A stretch of 64,000 bases of DNA from Streptomyces sp. L2 (GTDB taxonomy: Bacteria; Actinomycetota; Actinomycetes; Streptomycetales; Streptomycetaceae), in NCBI RefSeq assembly GCF_004124325.1, contig NZ_QBDT01000001.1, positions 1,612,001 to 1,676,000 on the forward strand, in the 5' to 3' direction. Below, piece after piece: positions 49,795 to 59,477 of this stretch. Each line of letters begins with the position of its first letter. Within the stretch, counting starts at the first letter, position 1. The translations under genes and the position numbers were made by a program. A model generated the notes under the pieces. That model made no database searches and was not told where the DNA came from. It saw only the letters and a list, made by a program, of their open reading frames with translations.

Positions 49795-51212
49795 TTGCCC
49801 GTCTCCTCGTTGTCGTTCCGGTCGGCCCGGTCGGCGCCCGCTTCGACGGTGGCCTCCGACTCGGGGTCCTCGGGCAGGCCCGGGTCGTCGGTGTGTTCGG
49901 CGGATTCGGCGGACAGCGGCTCGTAGACGAGCACCGCGCGGTTGTCGGGGCGCAGCCGGGCCTTGGCGACCTCCTGGACCTCCTCGGCGGTCACCTCCAG
50001 GACACGGTCGACGGCGGTCAGGGCGAGCTGCGGGTCGCCGAACAGCACCGCGAACCGGCACAGTTCGTCGGCGCGGCCGGCCACGGTGCCGAGCCGGTCC
50101 AGCCACTCGCGCTCCAACTGGGCCTGGGCGCGTTCCATCTCCTCCGGAGTGGGGCCCTCCGCAGCGAACCGGGCGAGTTCCTCGTCGATGGCGGCCTCGA
50201 TGACCGGCACCTCGACGTCACCGGAGGTCTTCACGTCCAGCCAGCCCAGGGAGGGCGCGCCGGCCAGGCGCAGCATGCCGAAGCCGGCGGCGACGGCCGT
50301 GCGGTCGCGGCGCACCAGGCGGTTGTAGAGGCGGGAGGACTCGCCGCCGCCGAGGACGGTCAGGGCGAGGTCGGCGGCGTCGGACGCGCGCGTGCCGTCG
50401 TGCGGGAGCCGGTAGGCGGCCATCAGGGCGCGCGCGGGGACCTCCTCGACGACGACCTCGCGCTTCTCCTCGCCGAGGATGTCCGGCAGCGAGCCGTCGC
50501 GGGGGGCGGGCTTGCCGTCGTGCGCGGCGATGGACCCGAAGTACTTCTCGATCCAGGCGAGGGTCTGCGCGGGGTCGATGTCGCCGACCACGGAGAGGAC
50601 CGCGTTGCCCGGCGCGTAGTAGGTGCGGAAGAACTGGCGGGCGTCCTCCAGGGTGGCCGCGTCCAGGTCCGCCATCGAGCCGATCGGCGTGTGGTGGTAC
50701 GGGTGGCCGTCCGGGTAGGCCAGGGCGGTCAGCTTCTCGAACGCGGTGCCGTAGGGCACGTTGTCGTAGCGCTGGCGGCGCTCGTTCTTGACGACGTCCC
50801 GCTGGTTCTCCATGGACTCGTCGTCCAGGGCGGTGAGCAGGGAGCCCATGCGGTCGGCCTCCAGCCAGAGGGCGAGCTCCAGCTGGTGGGCGGGCATGGT
50901 CTCGAAATAGTTGGTGCGCTCGAAGCTGGTGGTGCCGTTCAGCGAGCCGCCGGCGCCCTGCACCAGTTCGAAATGGCCGTTGCCCTTCACCTGGCCGGAG
51001 CCCTGGAACATCAGGTGCTCGAAAAGGTGAGCCAGGCCGGTACGCCCCTTGACCTCGTGGCGGGAGCCGACGTCGTACCAGAGGCACACCGCCGCCACCG
51101 GGGTCAGGTGGTCCTCGGAGAGCACCACGCGCAGACCGTTGGCCAGGCGGTGCTCGGTCGCTGTCAGGCCCCCGGAGCCTGCCTCGGCCGTGGTCGTGTG
51201 ACCCATGGGCAT
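49791..51212 (-). CDS. M16 zinc metallopeptidase, catalytic subunit
   Basis: Peptidase of 473 aa. The inverted zinc motif HLFEH lies near 63-67, with the third ligand Glu and substrate-side residues in NERRQRYDNVPYG near 140-153. Two M16 repeats follow the pitrilysin/MPP layout. No signal peptide. An acidic C-terminal tail (about 435-473). The ATG at 51212 follows GAAGGGACG. Coupled by 4-nt overlap to its zinc-less partner. Confidence 0.92.
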   Translation of the reverse strand: MPMGHTTTAEAGSGGLTATEHRLANGLRVVLSEDHLTPVAAVCLWYDVGSRHEVKGRTGLAHLFEHLMFQGSGQVKGNGHFELVQGAGGSLNGTTSFERTNYFETMPAHQLELALWLEADRMGSLLTALDDESMENQRDVVKNERRQRYDNVPYGTAFEKLTALAYPDGHPYHHTPIGSMADLDAATLEDARQFFRTYYAPGNAVLSVVGDIDPAQTLAWIEKYFGSIAAHDGKPAPRDGSLPDILGEEKREVVVEEVPARALMAAYRLPHDGTRASDAADLALTVLGGGESSRLYNRLVRRDRTAVAAGFGMLRLAGAPSLGWLDVKTSGDVEVPVIEAAIDEELARFAAEGPTPEEMERAQAQLEREWLDRLGTVAGRADELCRFAVLFGDPQLALTAVDRVLEVTAEEVQEVAKARLRPDNRAVLVYEPLSAESAEHTDDPGLPEDPESEATVEAGADRADRNDNEETGK

Positions 51213-51700
51213 GTACGTCCCTTCGCGAGCGGAGGCGGTTGAAAAAACCGCGGTCTTCCTGCCGTTCCTGCCACTTTATGCAAAGCGTGCGGGACCCCGG
51301 CGAAGTTCCCGCGAGGCGTACGCCCACAGCGGATCGCGTAGCCTGCCTCCGGCGCGGGCGCGGGACGGCCGCGGTGCCGCGGTACGGCACCGGCGGGCGA
51401 CGGCCGCGGGTCGCCGTCCGGCACCGGCGGGCGACGGCCGCTGGGCGTCGGTCGGCACCGGCGGGCGACGGCCGCTGGGCGTCGGTCGGCACCGGCGGGC
51501 GACGGCCGCTGGGCGTCGGTCGGCACCGGGCGCGGCCGTTGACACCGGGTCGCGGCCCGCGTTGTCAGTGCCGAGGTCCACAATGGTCCGCGACAGATCC
51601 CGTCACACCCGTCAGAGATACCGTCACACGCTTCAGCACGAGCGAGCCGAAGGGTGCGCGCCCCGTAGGCGAGCGACCAGATCAGGAGGAGCCGGCAGCG
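51213..51700. other. Divergent intergenic M16 / topoisomerase IV
   Basis: Promoter region for both directions. It contains the 34-bp minisatellite (51386-51533). The topoisomerase RBS AGGAGGA lies at 51684-51690. Confidence 0.6.
51386..51533. repeat. 34-bp minisatellite, four units plus part of a fifth
   Basis: Units start at 51386, 51420, 51454, 51488 and 51522, each beginning GGCACCGGCGGGCGACGGCC. Units two to four are identical; the first is diverged at its 3' end and the fifth breaks off. Confidence 0.95.
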
Positions 51701-54160
51701 ATGGCCCGCCGCACCACGAAGACCCCGCCGCCCGACGATTCGTACGAGGAGAAGATCCTCGACATCGACGTCGTGGACGAGATGCGCGGCTCCTACCTCG
51801 AGTACGCGTACTCGGTCATCTACTCGCGCGCCCTGCCGGACGCCCGCGACGGTCTCAAGCCGGTGCACCGCCGGATCGTCTACCAGATGAACGAGATGGG
51901 CGTGCGCCCCGACCGGAGCTACGTGAAGTGCGCCCGTGTCGTCGGCGAGGTCATGGGCAAGCTGCACCCGCACGGCGACGCGTCGATCTACGACGCGCTG
52001 GTGCGCATGGCCCAGCCGTTCTCGATGCGCGTCCCGCTGGTCGACGGCCACGGCAACTTCGGCTCCCTGGGCAACGACGACCCGCCGGCCGCCATGCGGT
52101 ACACCGAGTGCCGGATGGCCGAGGCGACCAGCCTGATGACCGAGTCGATCGACGAGGACACGGTCGACTTCGCGCCGAACTACGACGGTCAGGAGCAGGA
52201 GCCGGTGGCCCTGCCGGCCGCCTTCCCGAACCTGCTGGTGAACGGCTCGTCCGGCATCGCGGTCGGCATGGCGACGAACATGCCGCCGCACAACCTGCGC
52301 GAGGTGATCGCGGCCGCCCGGCACCTGATCAAGTACCCGAACGCGGACCTGGACGCGCTGATGAAGCACGTCCCGGGCCCGGACCTGCCCACCGGCGGCC
52401 GGATCGTCGGCCTGGACGGCATCCGGGACGCGTACGCGTCGGGCCGGGGCACGTTCAAGATGCGCGCGACCGTCACGGTGGACACGGTGACCGCCCGCCG
52501 CAAGGGCCTGGTGGTCACCGAACTGCCGTTCACGGTGGGCCCCGAGAAGGTGATCGCCAAGATCAAGGACCTGGTGAACGCCAAGAAGGTCCAGGGCATC
52601 GCCGACGTCAAGGACCTGACCGACCGCGAGCACGGCCTGCGCCTGGTCATCGAGATCAAGAACGGCTTCGTGCCGGAGGCGATCCTGGAGCAGCTGTACA
52701 AGCTGACGCCGATGGAGGAGTCCTTCGGCATCAACAACGTGGCCCTGGTGGACGGCCAGCCGCTCACGCTGGGGCTGAAGGAGCTGCTGGAGGTCTACCT
52801 CGACCACCGTTTCGACGTGGTCAGGCGGCGCAGCGAGTTCCGCCGTACCAAGCGCCGGGACCGGCTGCACCTGGTCGAGGGCCTGCTGACCGCGCTGGTC
52901 GACATCGACGAGGTCATCCGGCTGATCCGGTCCAGCGAGAACTCGGCGCAGGCCAAGCAGCGCCTGATGGAGCGGTTCTCGCTGAGCGACGTGCAGACGC
53001 AGTACATCCTCGACACGCCGCTGCGCCGGCTCACCAAGTACGACCGCATCGAGCTGGAGGCGGAGAAGGACCGGCTCACCGCGGAGATCGAGGAGCTGAC
53101 CCGGATCCTGGAGTCGGACGCGGAGCTGCGCAAGCTGGTCTCGGCCGAACTGGCCGGGGTGGCGAAGAAGTTCGGCACCGACCGGCGCACGGTGCTGCTG
53201 GAGTCCGGGGGCGCCCCGGTGGCCGCCGTGCCGCTGCAGGTCGCCGACGACCCGTGCCGGGTGCTGCTGTCCTCGACGGGTCTGCTGGCGCGTACGGCGA
53301 CGAACGAGCCGTTCCCGGCCGCCGCCGGCGCCAAGCGGGTCAAGCACGACGTGATCGTCTCGGCGGTCCCGGCGACCGCGCGCGGCGAGATCGGCGCGGT
53401 GACCTCCGCGGGCCGGCTGCTGCGGATCAACGTGGTCGACCTGCCGCAGCTGCCCGAGACGGCGACGGCCCCGAACCTCTCCGGAGGGGCTCCGCTCGCC
53501 GAGTTCGTGTCCCTGGAGGACGACGAGACCCTGATCTGCCTGACCACGCTGGACGAGTCGTCCCCGGGCCTGGCGCTCGGCACCGAGCAGGGCGTCGTCA
53601 AGCGCGTCGTGCCCGACTATCCGTCCAACAAGGACGAGTTGGAGGTCATCACCCTCAAGGAGGGTGACCGGATCGTCGGCGCGATGGAGTTGCGCACCGG
53701 CGAGGAGGACCTGGTGTTCCTCACGGACGACGCGCAGCTGCTGCGCTTCCAGGCGTCGATCGTGCGTCCGCAGGGCCGCCCGGCGGGCGGTATGGCGGGC
53801 ATCAAGCTCGCCGAGGGCGCCAAGGTCATCTGCTTCACGGCCGTGGACCCGGCGGTCGACGCGGTGGTCTTCACGGTGGCGGGCTCGCGCGGCACGCTGG
53901 ACGACTCCGTGCAGACGACGGCGAAGCTGACCCCGTTCGACCAGTATCCGCGCAAGGGCAGGGCCACCGGCGGCGTGCGCTGCCAGCGGTTCCTGAAGGG
54001 CGAGGACTGCCTGTCCGTGGCCTGGGCGGGCCCGTCGCCCGCGCGGGCGGCCCAGAAGAACGGCACCCCGGCCGAGCTGCCCGACATGGACCCCCGCCGG
54101 GACGGTTCGGGCACGTCGCTGCCGAAGACGGTGTCGGTGGTCGCGGGACCGGTGCTCTAG
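51701..54160 (+). CDS. parC: DNA topoisomerase IV subunit A (ParC/GyrA family)
   Basis: Type IIA topoisomerase A subunit of 819 aa; decatenates and relaxes DNA with ParE, which is not in this window. The breakage-reunion domain (about 25-500) has [37 protein letters not shown] and the catalytic Tyr in AAMRYTECR (near 133). The C-terminal beta-pinwheel blades (about 520-800) are degenerate relative to GyrA and lack a clear GyrA box, favouring ParC over gyrase. Ala occupies the position equivalent to E. coli GyrA Ser83. The ATG at 51701 follows AGGAGGA. Confidence 0.9.
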   Translation: MARRTTKTPPPDDSYEEKILDIDVVDEMRGSYLEYAYSVIYSRALPDARDGLKPVHRRIVYQMNEMGVRPDRSYVKCARVVGEVMGKLHPHGDASIYDALVRMAQPFSMRVPLVDGHGNFGSLGNDDPPAAMRYTECRMAEATSLMTESIDEDTVDFAPNYDGQEQEPVALPAAFPNLLVNGSSGIAVGMATNMPPHNLREVIAAARHLIKYPNADLDALMKHVPGPDLPTGGRIVGLDGIRDAYASGRGTFKMRATVTVDTVTARRKGLVVTELPFTVGPEKVIAKIKDLVNAKKVQGIADVKDLTDREHGLRLVIEIKNGFVPEAILEQLYKLTPMEESFGINNVALVDGQPLTLGLKELLEVYLDHRFDVVRRRSEFRRTKRRDRLHLVEGLLTALVDIDEVIRLIRSSENSAQAKQRLMERFSLSDVQTQYILDTPLRRLTKYDRIELEAEKDRLTAEIEELTRILESDAELRKLVSAELAGVAKKFGTDRRTVLLESGGAPVAAVPLQVADDPCRVLLSSTGLLARTATNEPFPAAAGAKRVKHDVIVSAVPATARGEIGAVTSAGRLLRINVVDLPQLPETATAPNLSGGAPLAEFVSLEDDETLICLTTLDESSPGLALGTEQGVVKRVVPDYPSNKDELEVITLKEGDRIVGAMELRTGEEDLVFLTDDAQLLRFQASIVRPQGRPAGGMAGIKLAEGAKVICFTAVDPAVDAVVFTVAGSRGTLDDSVQTTAKLTPFDQYPRKGRATGGVRCQRFLKGEDCLSVAWAGPSPARAAQKNGTPAELPDMDPRRDGSGTSLPKTVSVVAGPVL

Positions 54161-55221
54161 GAGTCGTACGGCTCGGGGCCGGGTTCTTCCTCGGTGCCCG
54201 GTACGTAGCGCAGGACGCCCCACATGCCTTGCTCGTCGGCGTGCGGGGCGTCCTGCACACACTCCTGGAGTTCATTGCGGAGGGCGTCGGCGTCGATGCC
54301 GGCACCGATGAGCACGAGCTGGGTGAGGCGGGCCCCGGCCGTGGGCCAGGGCTCGGGGTAGAAGCGCAGGAAGCGGCCGACGGCGTGGACGGCGTACCGG
54401 TTGAGCGTGTCGTACGGCCCGAAGTCGACGTATCCCTTGATCCGGTACAGCCCCTCGGGACGGCTGTCCAGGAACCGGATCAGTGCGCGCGGGTCCATCG
54501 GCGCCCCGGAGGTGAAGGACAGGCTGTCGTAGCCGGTGTGGAGATGGCCGGCGGTCTCGTCCTCGGATCCGCCGTGCTCGTGCAGGTCGTCGAAGGACAG
54601 CTGGCCGACGCGTTCCTCGCTCGGCCTGCAGTCGAAGAGGAACTCGGGGGCGACGCGGCCGTAGGTGGCGGGGACGACGGCGGCGCGGTCGGTGAGCGTA
54701 CGGACGAGACCGAGGACGCGGTCGGTGTCCGCGGCCCGGTCCAGCTTGTTGACCACCACCACGTCGGCGAGGGCGAGATGCCGGTCGATCTCGGGGTGCC
54801 GCGCGCGCGTGTCGTCGAACTCGGCCGCGTCGACGACCTCGACGAGACCGCCGTAGACGATGCCCGGGTGCTCGCTGGCCAGCACCATCCGGACGAGTTC
54901 CTGCGGTTCGGCGAGTCCGCTGGCCTCGATGACGATGACGTCGATCCCGGTGCCGGGCGCGGCGAGCCGGTCGAGGTAGCCGTCGAGTTCACCGGCGTCC
55001 ACCGCGCAGCACAGGCAGCCGTTGCCGAGCGAGACGGTCGAGTCGCCCAGGGCGCCGGCCACGGCCATCGCGTCGATCTCGATGGCCCCGAAGTCGTTGA
55101 CGATCGCCCCGATCCGGCTGCCCCCGCTGCGGTGCAGCAGGTGGTTGAGGAGCGTGGTCTTCCCGGAACCCAGGAATCCGGCGAGCACGACGACGGGGAT
55201 CTGCTGCGGACTGTTCGCCAA
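54157..55221 (-). CDS. CobW/G3E-family GTPase (putative zinc metallochaperone)
   Basis: GTPase of 354 aa. P-loop GFLGSGKTTLLNHLL, metal site GNGCLCCAV (CxCC), VIEASGLAEP and NKLD specificity motif; the C-terminal CobW_C region spans about 240-345. Metal insertion or zinc-homeostasis role is inferred from the family. The start is probably TTG at 55221 (LANSPQQIPVVVLAGF), with AGAGAGG upstream. Its stop codon overlaps the topoisomerase stop within one CTAG. Confidence 0.88.
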   Translation of the reverse strand: MANSPQQIPVVVLAGFLGSGKTTLLNHLLHRSGGSRIGAIVNDFGAIEIDAMAVAGALGDSTVSLGNGCLCCAVDAGELDGYLDRLAAPGTGIDVIVIEASGLAEPQELVRMVLASEHPGIVYGGLVEVVDAAEFDDTRARHPEIDRHLALADVVVVNKLDRAADTDRVLGLVRTLTDRAAVVPATYGRVAPEFLFDCRPSEERVGQLSFDDLHEHGGSEDETAGHLHTGYDSLSFTSGAPMDPRALIRFLDSRPEGLYRIKGYVDFGPYDTLNRYAVHAVGRFLRFYPEPWPTAGARLTQLVLIGAGIDADALRNELQECVQDAPHADEQGMWGVLRYVPGTEEEPGPEPYDS

Positions 55222-55371
55222 GGGGGCGGGCCTCTCTGGGAGGGTGGGCGGACGGACAGCCGGACGGCCGGGACCAGCATAGGAGCGGGCGCCCCCGGTC
55301 CCGCCCGGGGCGCTCACCCACGCGTATCCGGCGGTCCGGCGACGTGGGAGACGGCCGCTACGGTGAGGCCC

Positions 55372-56640
55372 ATGCGCGATCACGAACCCGTTGCCGGTCG
55401 CCCCGGGCGGAGGCTGACCACCAGGGAGACGGCCGAGCTGCTCGGTGTGAAGCCGGAGACGGTGTACGCCTATGTGAGCCGCGGGCTGCTCGGCAGCAGG
55501 CGCGAACCCGGCGGGCGGGCCAGCACCTTCGACGTACGGGAGGTCGAGGCGCTCGCCCGGCGCAACCGGCGCGACGCCGCGGGGACCCCCGGTTCTGGCG
55601 GCGAGTTGTCCGTCCGGACGCGTCTCACGCTGATCGACGGTGACCGGTACTACTTCCGTGGTGTCGACGCCACGGAACTGGCCGTACGTCACTCCTACGA
55701 GGAGGTCGCGGAGTGGCTCTGGACGGGCCGGCCGGCCCCCGGCGCGACGTTCACCGCGCCCGGCACCACGGTCGCGCTCGCCCGGCACGCGGTGGACGCC
55801 CTGCCCGAGCACACCTCGCCCACCGACCGGCTCCGGGTCGCGACGATCGCCGCTGCGGCCGAGGACCCCCTGCGTTTCGACCTGTCGGAGGAGGCTGTGC
55901 TGAACACCGCGCGGGTCCTCATCCCGACCCTGGTCGCGGCGCTGCCGCCGGCCCGGCCGGGCCACCGGGACGAGGGCTCCCTGGCCCGCCGCCTGTGGGG
56001 GCGCCTGAGCGGGCGGCCCGTCGACGAGGACTGCCTGCGCGTCCTGGACACCGCCCTCGGCCTGCTCACCGATCACGACCTGGCGGCCTCCACGCTCGCG
56101 GTGCGGGTCGCGGCGTCGGCCCGCGCGCACGCGTACGCGGCCGTGTCGGCCGGGCTCGGCGTGCTGGAGGGCCCTCTGCACGGCGCCTCCAGCGGTCTGG
56201 CCCACCGGCTGCTGCTGGACGTCCTCGACCGGGGCACGGCCGTTCCGGTGATCGCGGACGAGCTCCGTGCCGGGCGCCGCATCCCCGGGCTCGGCCACCG
56301 GCTCTACACCGGGGAGGATCCCCGCGCGCGCGTGCTGTTCGGCCTCCTGGAGCAGGTCCCGCGCGCGGAGCCCGCCCTGCTGGCAGCTCGCGACATCGTC
56401 GCCACCACCGCCCGGCACACCCCGCTGCACGCCAACGTGGACCTGGCGCTCGCCGTGTTCACCGTTTCCTGCGGCATGCCCGCCTCGGCGGGCGAGACGA
56501 TCTTCGCCGTGGCCCGTACGGCGGGCTGGATCGCCCATGCCCTGGAGGAGTACGGCGAGCGGCCCCTGCGCATGCGTCCCAGCGGCCACTACGTCGGCCC
56601 GCGCCCGCCGCAGCCCCTGCCGTACCAGGCCCCGCACTGA
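55372..56640 (+). CDS. Citrate synthase-family protein with N-terminal DNA-binding-type HTH
   Basis: Protein of 422 aa. The N-terminal MerR/excisionase-type HTH (about 12-58: LTTRETAELLGVKPETVYAYVSRGLL) is joined by a short linker to a citrate-synthase fold (about 75-420). Citrate-synthase motifs: GVLEGPLHGASSGLAH, with a catalytic-type His, and IPGLGHRLYTGEDPRA. The usual third residue (Asp) lies in a diverged stretch (HANVDLALA). Such HTH fusions occur in Streptomyces; they may be regulatory rather than TCA enzymes. Confidence 0.87.
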   Translation: MRDHEPVAGRPGRRLTTRETAELLGVKPETVYAYVSRGLLGSRREPGGRASTFDVREVEALARRNRRDAAGTPGSGGELSVRTRLTLIDGDRYYFRGVDATELAVRHSYEEVAEWLWTGRPAPGATFTAPGTTVALARHAVDALPEHTSPTDRLRVATIAAAAEDPLRFDLSEEAVLNTARVLIPTLVAALPPARPGHRDEGSLARRLWGRLSGRPVDEDCLRVLDTALGLLTDHDLAASTLAVRVAASARAHAYAAVSAGLGVLEGPLHGASSGLAHRLLLDVLDRGTAVPVIADELRAGRRIPGLGHRLYTGEDPRARVLFGLLEQVPRAEPALLAARDIVATTARHTPLHANVDLALAVFTVSCGMPASAGETIFAVARTAGWIAHALEEYGERPLRMRPSGHYVGPRPPQPLPYQAPH

Positions 56641-56690
56641 GGGCGGCGCCGGTGAGACACGACCGCGGCCGGAAGTCACCGCGCCCCGGG

Positions 56691-56709
56691 GCAGGTTAGG
56701 CTCGCCTGT
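56691..56709. promoter_or_regulatory. Iron box (DmdR/IdeR operator) overlapping the -10
   Basis: GCAGGTTAGGCTCGCCTGT matches the Streptomyces iron-box consensus TTAGGTTAGGCTCACCTAA at 14 of 19 positions. The contained TAGGCT is a plausible -10 located 7 nt before the GTG start at 56710, implying a leaderless, iron-repressed transcript. Confidence 0.75.
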
Positions 56710-57651
56710 GTGAGTAGGTGTACGACCGTCTCCCGGAGCCTTGACGAGCCCGTTTCCGGCACGGCGGCCACGGCGGCGACGTGGCTGCTCCTCGAACAGC
56801 CGGGACCCTGGGGTGCCAAGGCGCTCACTTCGAGCCATCTCGACCCCGCGCTGGGCCGGGCGCTGGAGGCCGCCGCCGAGGGGACGGGCGTACGCGTCGC
56901 GCTCGTCCGGCGCCCCGGCCGTCACGCCGACCCCGGCCGGCCCTCCGTCCGGCACGTGTACGCGGCGCACTGCGTCCCCGGGAACGTCTGGCTGCACAGC
57001 GCCACCACCCGTGACCCGTACGCCCTGCTCGACCTGGACCTCGCGGGGCTCGGCGCGGGTGACCCGCGTTCCTTCGGCACGGTCCTCGGCGGCCGGCGGC
57101 ACCCGGACGGTCCCCTCGCACTCGTGTGCACCAACGGCAAGCGGGACCGCTGCTGCGCCCTGCTGGGCCGGCCGCTCGCCGACGAGCTGTCCACGTCCGG
57201 CGCGCACGACGTGTGGGAGGTCACCCATCTGGGCGGTCACCGGTTCGCGCCGACGGTGCTCGTGCTGCCGTACGGCTACGCGTACGGCCGCGCCGACGTC
57301 CGCACGGTCGAGGCGGCGCTGCGCGGCGCGCTGGAGGGCCGCGTGGTCCTCGACGGGTGCCGGGGCTGCTCCGCGTGGGAACGACCCGGCCAGGCGGCCG
57401 AGCTGGCGGTCCGCTCGACGGCGCGCGAGGACGCTGCCGGTGCGCTGAGTGTCGTACGGACCGAGGGCGGCGCACCGCGCTGGCAGGTCACCGTCGCCCA
57501 CGCCGACGGCCGCCGCTGGCGGGTCACCGTCGTCCAGGGCGCGTCCCTGCCGCCGCGCCCGGAGAGCTGCGGGGCGGCGGTCCTCGGGACACCGGCGCGG
57601 ATGGACGTGGTGGCCGTCCGGGAGGTACGGCCGACGGCTCTGGCGAGCTGA
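56710..57651 (+). CDS. Sucrase/ferredoxin-like (thioredoxin-fold [2Fe-2S]) protein
   Basis: Protein of 313 aa of the sucrase/ferredoxin-like (Apd1/Aim32-related) family. Signature: CTNGKRDRCCALLGRPLADEL followed by VWEVTHLGGHRFAPTVLVLPYG, with Cys and His as likely [2Fe-2S] ligands. An additional CRGCSAWERP cluster lies near 217. Probably redox active, and here linked to iron by an iron box at its promoter. The GTG at 56710 has no Shine-Dalgarno but lies right after a -10, so it is read as leaderless. Confidence 0.85.
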   Translation: MSRCTTVSRSLDEPVSGTAATAATWLLLEQPGPWGAKALTSSHLDPALGRALEAAAEGTGVRVALVRRPGRHADPGRPSVRHVYAAHCVPGNVWLHSATTRDPYALLDLDLAGLGAGDPRSFGTVLGGRRHPDGPLALVCTNGKRDRCCALLGRPLADELSTSGAHDVWEVTHLGGHRFAPTVLVLPYGYAYGRADVRTVEAALRGALEGRVVLDGCRGCSAWERPGQAAELAVRSTAREDAAGALSVVRTEGGAPRWQVTVAHADGRRWRVTVVQGASLPPRPESCGAAVLGTPARMDVVAVREVRPTALAS

Positions 57652-57692
57652 CTGCTGGAGGGCTCCGGGCCGGTACACGTACCGTCTTGGGT

Positions 57693-59477
57693 ATGAGCCC
57701 CAGTCCCCCCGCCCGCCGTCTGCGCCTCGGGCTGCCCCGCCGGGTCTTCTCCCAGGTGCTGCTGATGCAGCTGACGATCGCCGCGGGAGTCGCCGTGCTC
57801 GCGACCGGCCTGTTCCTGGCGCCGCTGAGCAAGCAGCTCGACCAGGAGGCCGAGCACCGGGCGCTGGCCATCGCGCAGACCACGGCGCAGGACCCGCAGA
57901 TCGCCGAGGGCGTGCTGACCACGCCGCCGACCGCGAGCGGGCCGGTGCAGAAGGAGGCCGAACGGATCCGCAAGGCCACGCGCGCGGAGTACATCGTGGT
58001 GCTGGACCGGCACAAGCTGCGCTGGTCGCACCCCACGCTCTCGAACATCGGCAAACCCGTCTCCACGAGCCCGGAGGAAGCGCTCAAGGGCCATGAGGTC
58101 ATGGAGATCGACAAGGGCACCCTGGGACGCTCGGCGCGCGGCAAGGTGCCGCTGTACGACGCCCGTCACCGGATCATCGGCGCGGTGTCCGTGGGCATCG
58201 CCTACGACAGCGTGCGGGCGCGGCTGATCAGCGCGATCCCGGGACTTCTCGCGTACGCCGGCGGCGCTCTGGCGGTGGGCGCGCTGGCGGCGTGGCTGAT
58301 CTCCCGCCGGGTGCAGCGGCAGACCCGGGACCTGGCCTTCTCCGACATCTCGGCGCTGCTCGCGGAGCGCGAGGCGATGCTGCACGGCATCCGGGAGGGC
58401 GTGGTCGCCCTGGACCGCGGCGGCCACATACGCCTCCTCAACGACGAGGCACGGCGGCTGCTGGGCATCGGCGACGAGGCCGTCGGCCTGCCGCCGGACG
58501 AGGCCCTGGGCGAGGGCCGTACGACGGACGTCCTGGCCGGCCGGGTCACCGGCACCGACCTGCTCACGGTGCGCGGCCACCGGGTGCTGATCGCCAACCG
58601 GATGCCCACGGACGACGGCGGCGCCGTGGCCACCCTGCGGGACCGCACCGAACTGGAGCAGCTGGGCCGGGAACTCGATTCCACGCGCGGGCTCATCGAC
58701 GCCCTGCGCGCCCAGGACCACGAGCACGCCAACCGGATGCACACCCTGCTCGGACTGCTGGAACTGGAGATGTACGACGACGCGGTGGAGTTCGTCGGCG
58801 AGGTGGTCGGCGACCACCGGGTCACCGCCGAGCAGGTCACCGAGAAGATCCACGACCCGCTGCTGGCCGCCCTGCTGGTGGGCAAGGCGACCGTGGCCGC
58901 CGAACGCGGCGTGGCCCTGTGGGTGTCGGAGCGCACCCGGCTCCCGGACCGGCTGATCGACCCGCGGGGGCTGGTGACGGTGGTGGGCAACCTGGTGGAC
59001 AACGCCCTGGACGCGGTCGCGGCCACCCCGCACGCGCGCGTGGAGGTCGAGTTGCGCGCCGAGGGGCGCACGGTGGTGCTCAGGGTGAGCGACACGGGCC
59101 CCGGGATCCCGGAGGAGCAGCGGGAGCTGATCTTCACCGAGGGGTGGTCCACCAAGAAGCCGCCGGCCCACGGCAAGCGCGGCATAGGGCTTTCGCTGGT
59201 GCGCCGGCTGGCGGAGCGCCAGGGCGGGAGCGCGACGGTGGGCGCGGCGGACGGCGGCGGCGCCGAGTTCACGGTCGTCCTGCCCGAGGCGCTGACCGAG
59301 CCGGAGCTGCAGCCGGTGCTGACGGCGCACGAGCCGGGTGGTGTGCCGGGTGCCGGGCTCGGGGCTGGGGCCGGTGCTGGTGGGGCTGGCGCCGGTTCCG
59401 GTGCAGGTGCCGGTTCCGGTGGCGTGGCGGGTGCCGGGCCGGTGGCCGGGGCCGTCGTCGCCGAGGAGGAGGTGTGA
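57693..59477 (+). CDS. CitA/DcuS-type sensor histidine kinase
   Basis: Membrane kinase of 594 aa. TM1 (about 22-42), an extracytoplasmic PAS/Cache-like sensor (about 45-175), TM2 (about 178-202), cytoplasmic PAS (about 220-320), then DHp with LRAQDHEHANRMHTLLGLLEL (phospho-His, SpoOB-like as in CitA/DcuS) and HATPase with NLVDNALDAV and GKRGIGLSLV. The last about 60 residues are Gly/Ala/Ser repeats, unlike the family. The ATG at 57693; its stop overlaps the regulator's ATG (TGATG). Confidence 0.9.
   Translation: MSPSPPARRLRLGLPRRVFSQVLLMQLTIAAGVAVLATGLFLAPLSKQLDQEAEHRALAIAQTTAQDPQIAEGVLTTPPTASGPVQKEAERIRKATRAEYIVVLDRHKLRWSHPTLSNIGKPVSTSPEEALKGHEVMEIDKGTLGRSARGKVPLYDARHRIIGAVSVGIAYDSVRARLISAIPGLLAYAGGALAVGALAAWLISRRVQRQTRDLAFSDISALLAEREAMLHGIREGVVALDRGGHIRLLNDEARRLLGIGDEAVGLPPDEALGEGRTTDVLAGRVTGTDLLTVRGHRVLIANRMPTDDGGAVATLRDRTELEQLGRELDSTRGLIDALRAQDHEHANRMHTLLGLLELEMYDDAVEFVGEVVGDHRVTAEQVTEKIHDPLLAALLVGKATVAAERGVALWVSERTRLPDRLIDPRGLVTVVGNLVDNALDAVAATPHARVEVELRAEGRTVVLRVSDTGPGIPEEQRELIFTEGWSTKKPPAHGKRGIGLSLVRRLAERQGGSATVGAADGGGAEFTVVLPEALTEPELQPVLTAHEPGGVPGAGLGAGAGAGGAGAGSGAGAGSGGVAGAGPVAGAVVAEEEV

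Noticed and set aside
51386..51533. CRISPR-like array of 34-bp repeats
   Set aside because: Head-to-tail identical units without spacers; it is a minisatellite.
54157..57678. Very long minus-strand open frame of over 1,100 codons
   Set aside because: Only the last 354 codons are the G3E GTPase. The rest is antisense to the citrate-synthase-like and sucrase/ferredoxin genes and has Arg/Pro/Gly-rich shadow composition, as is common in high-GC DNA.
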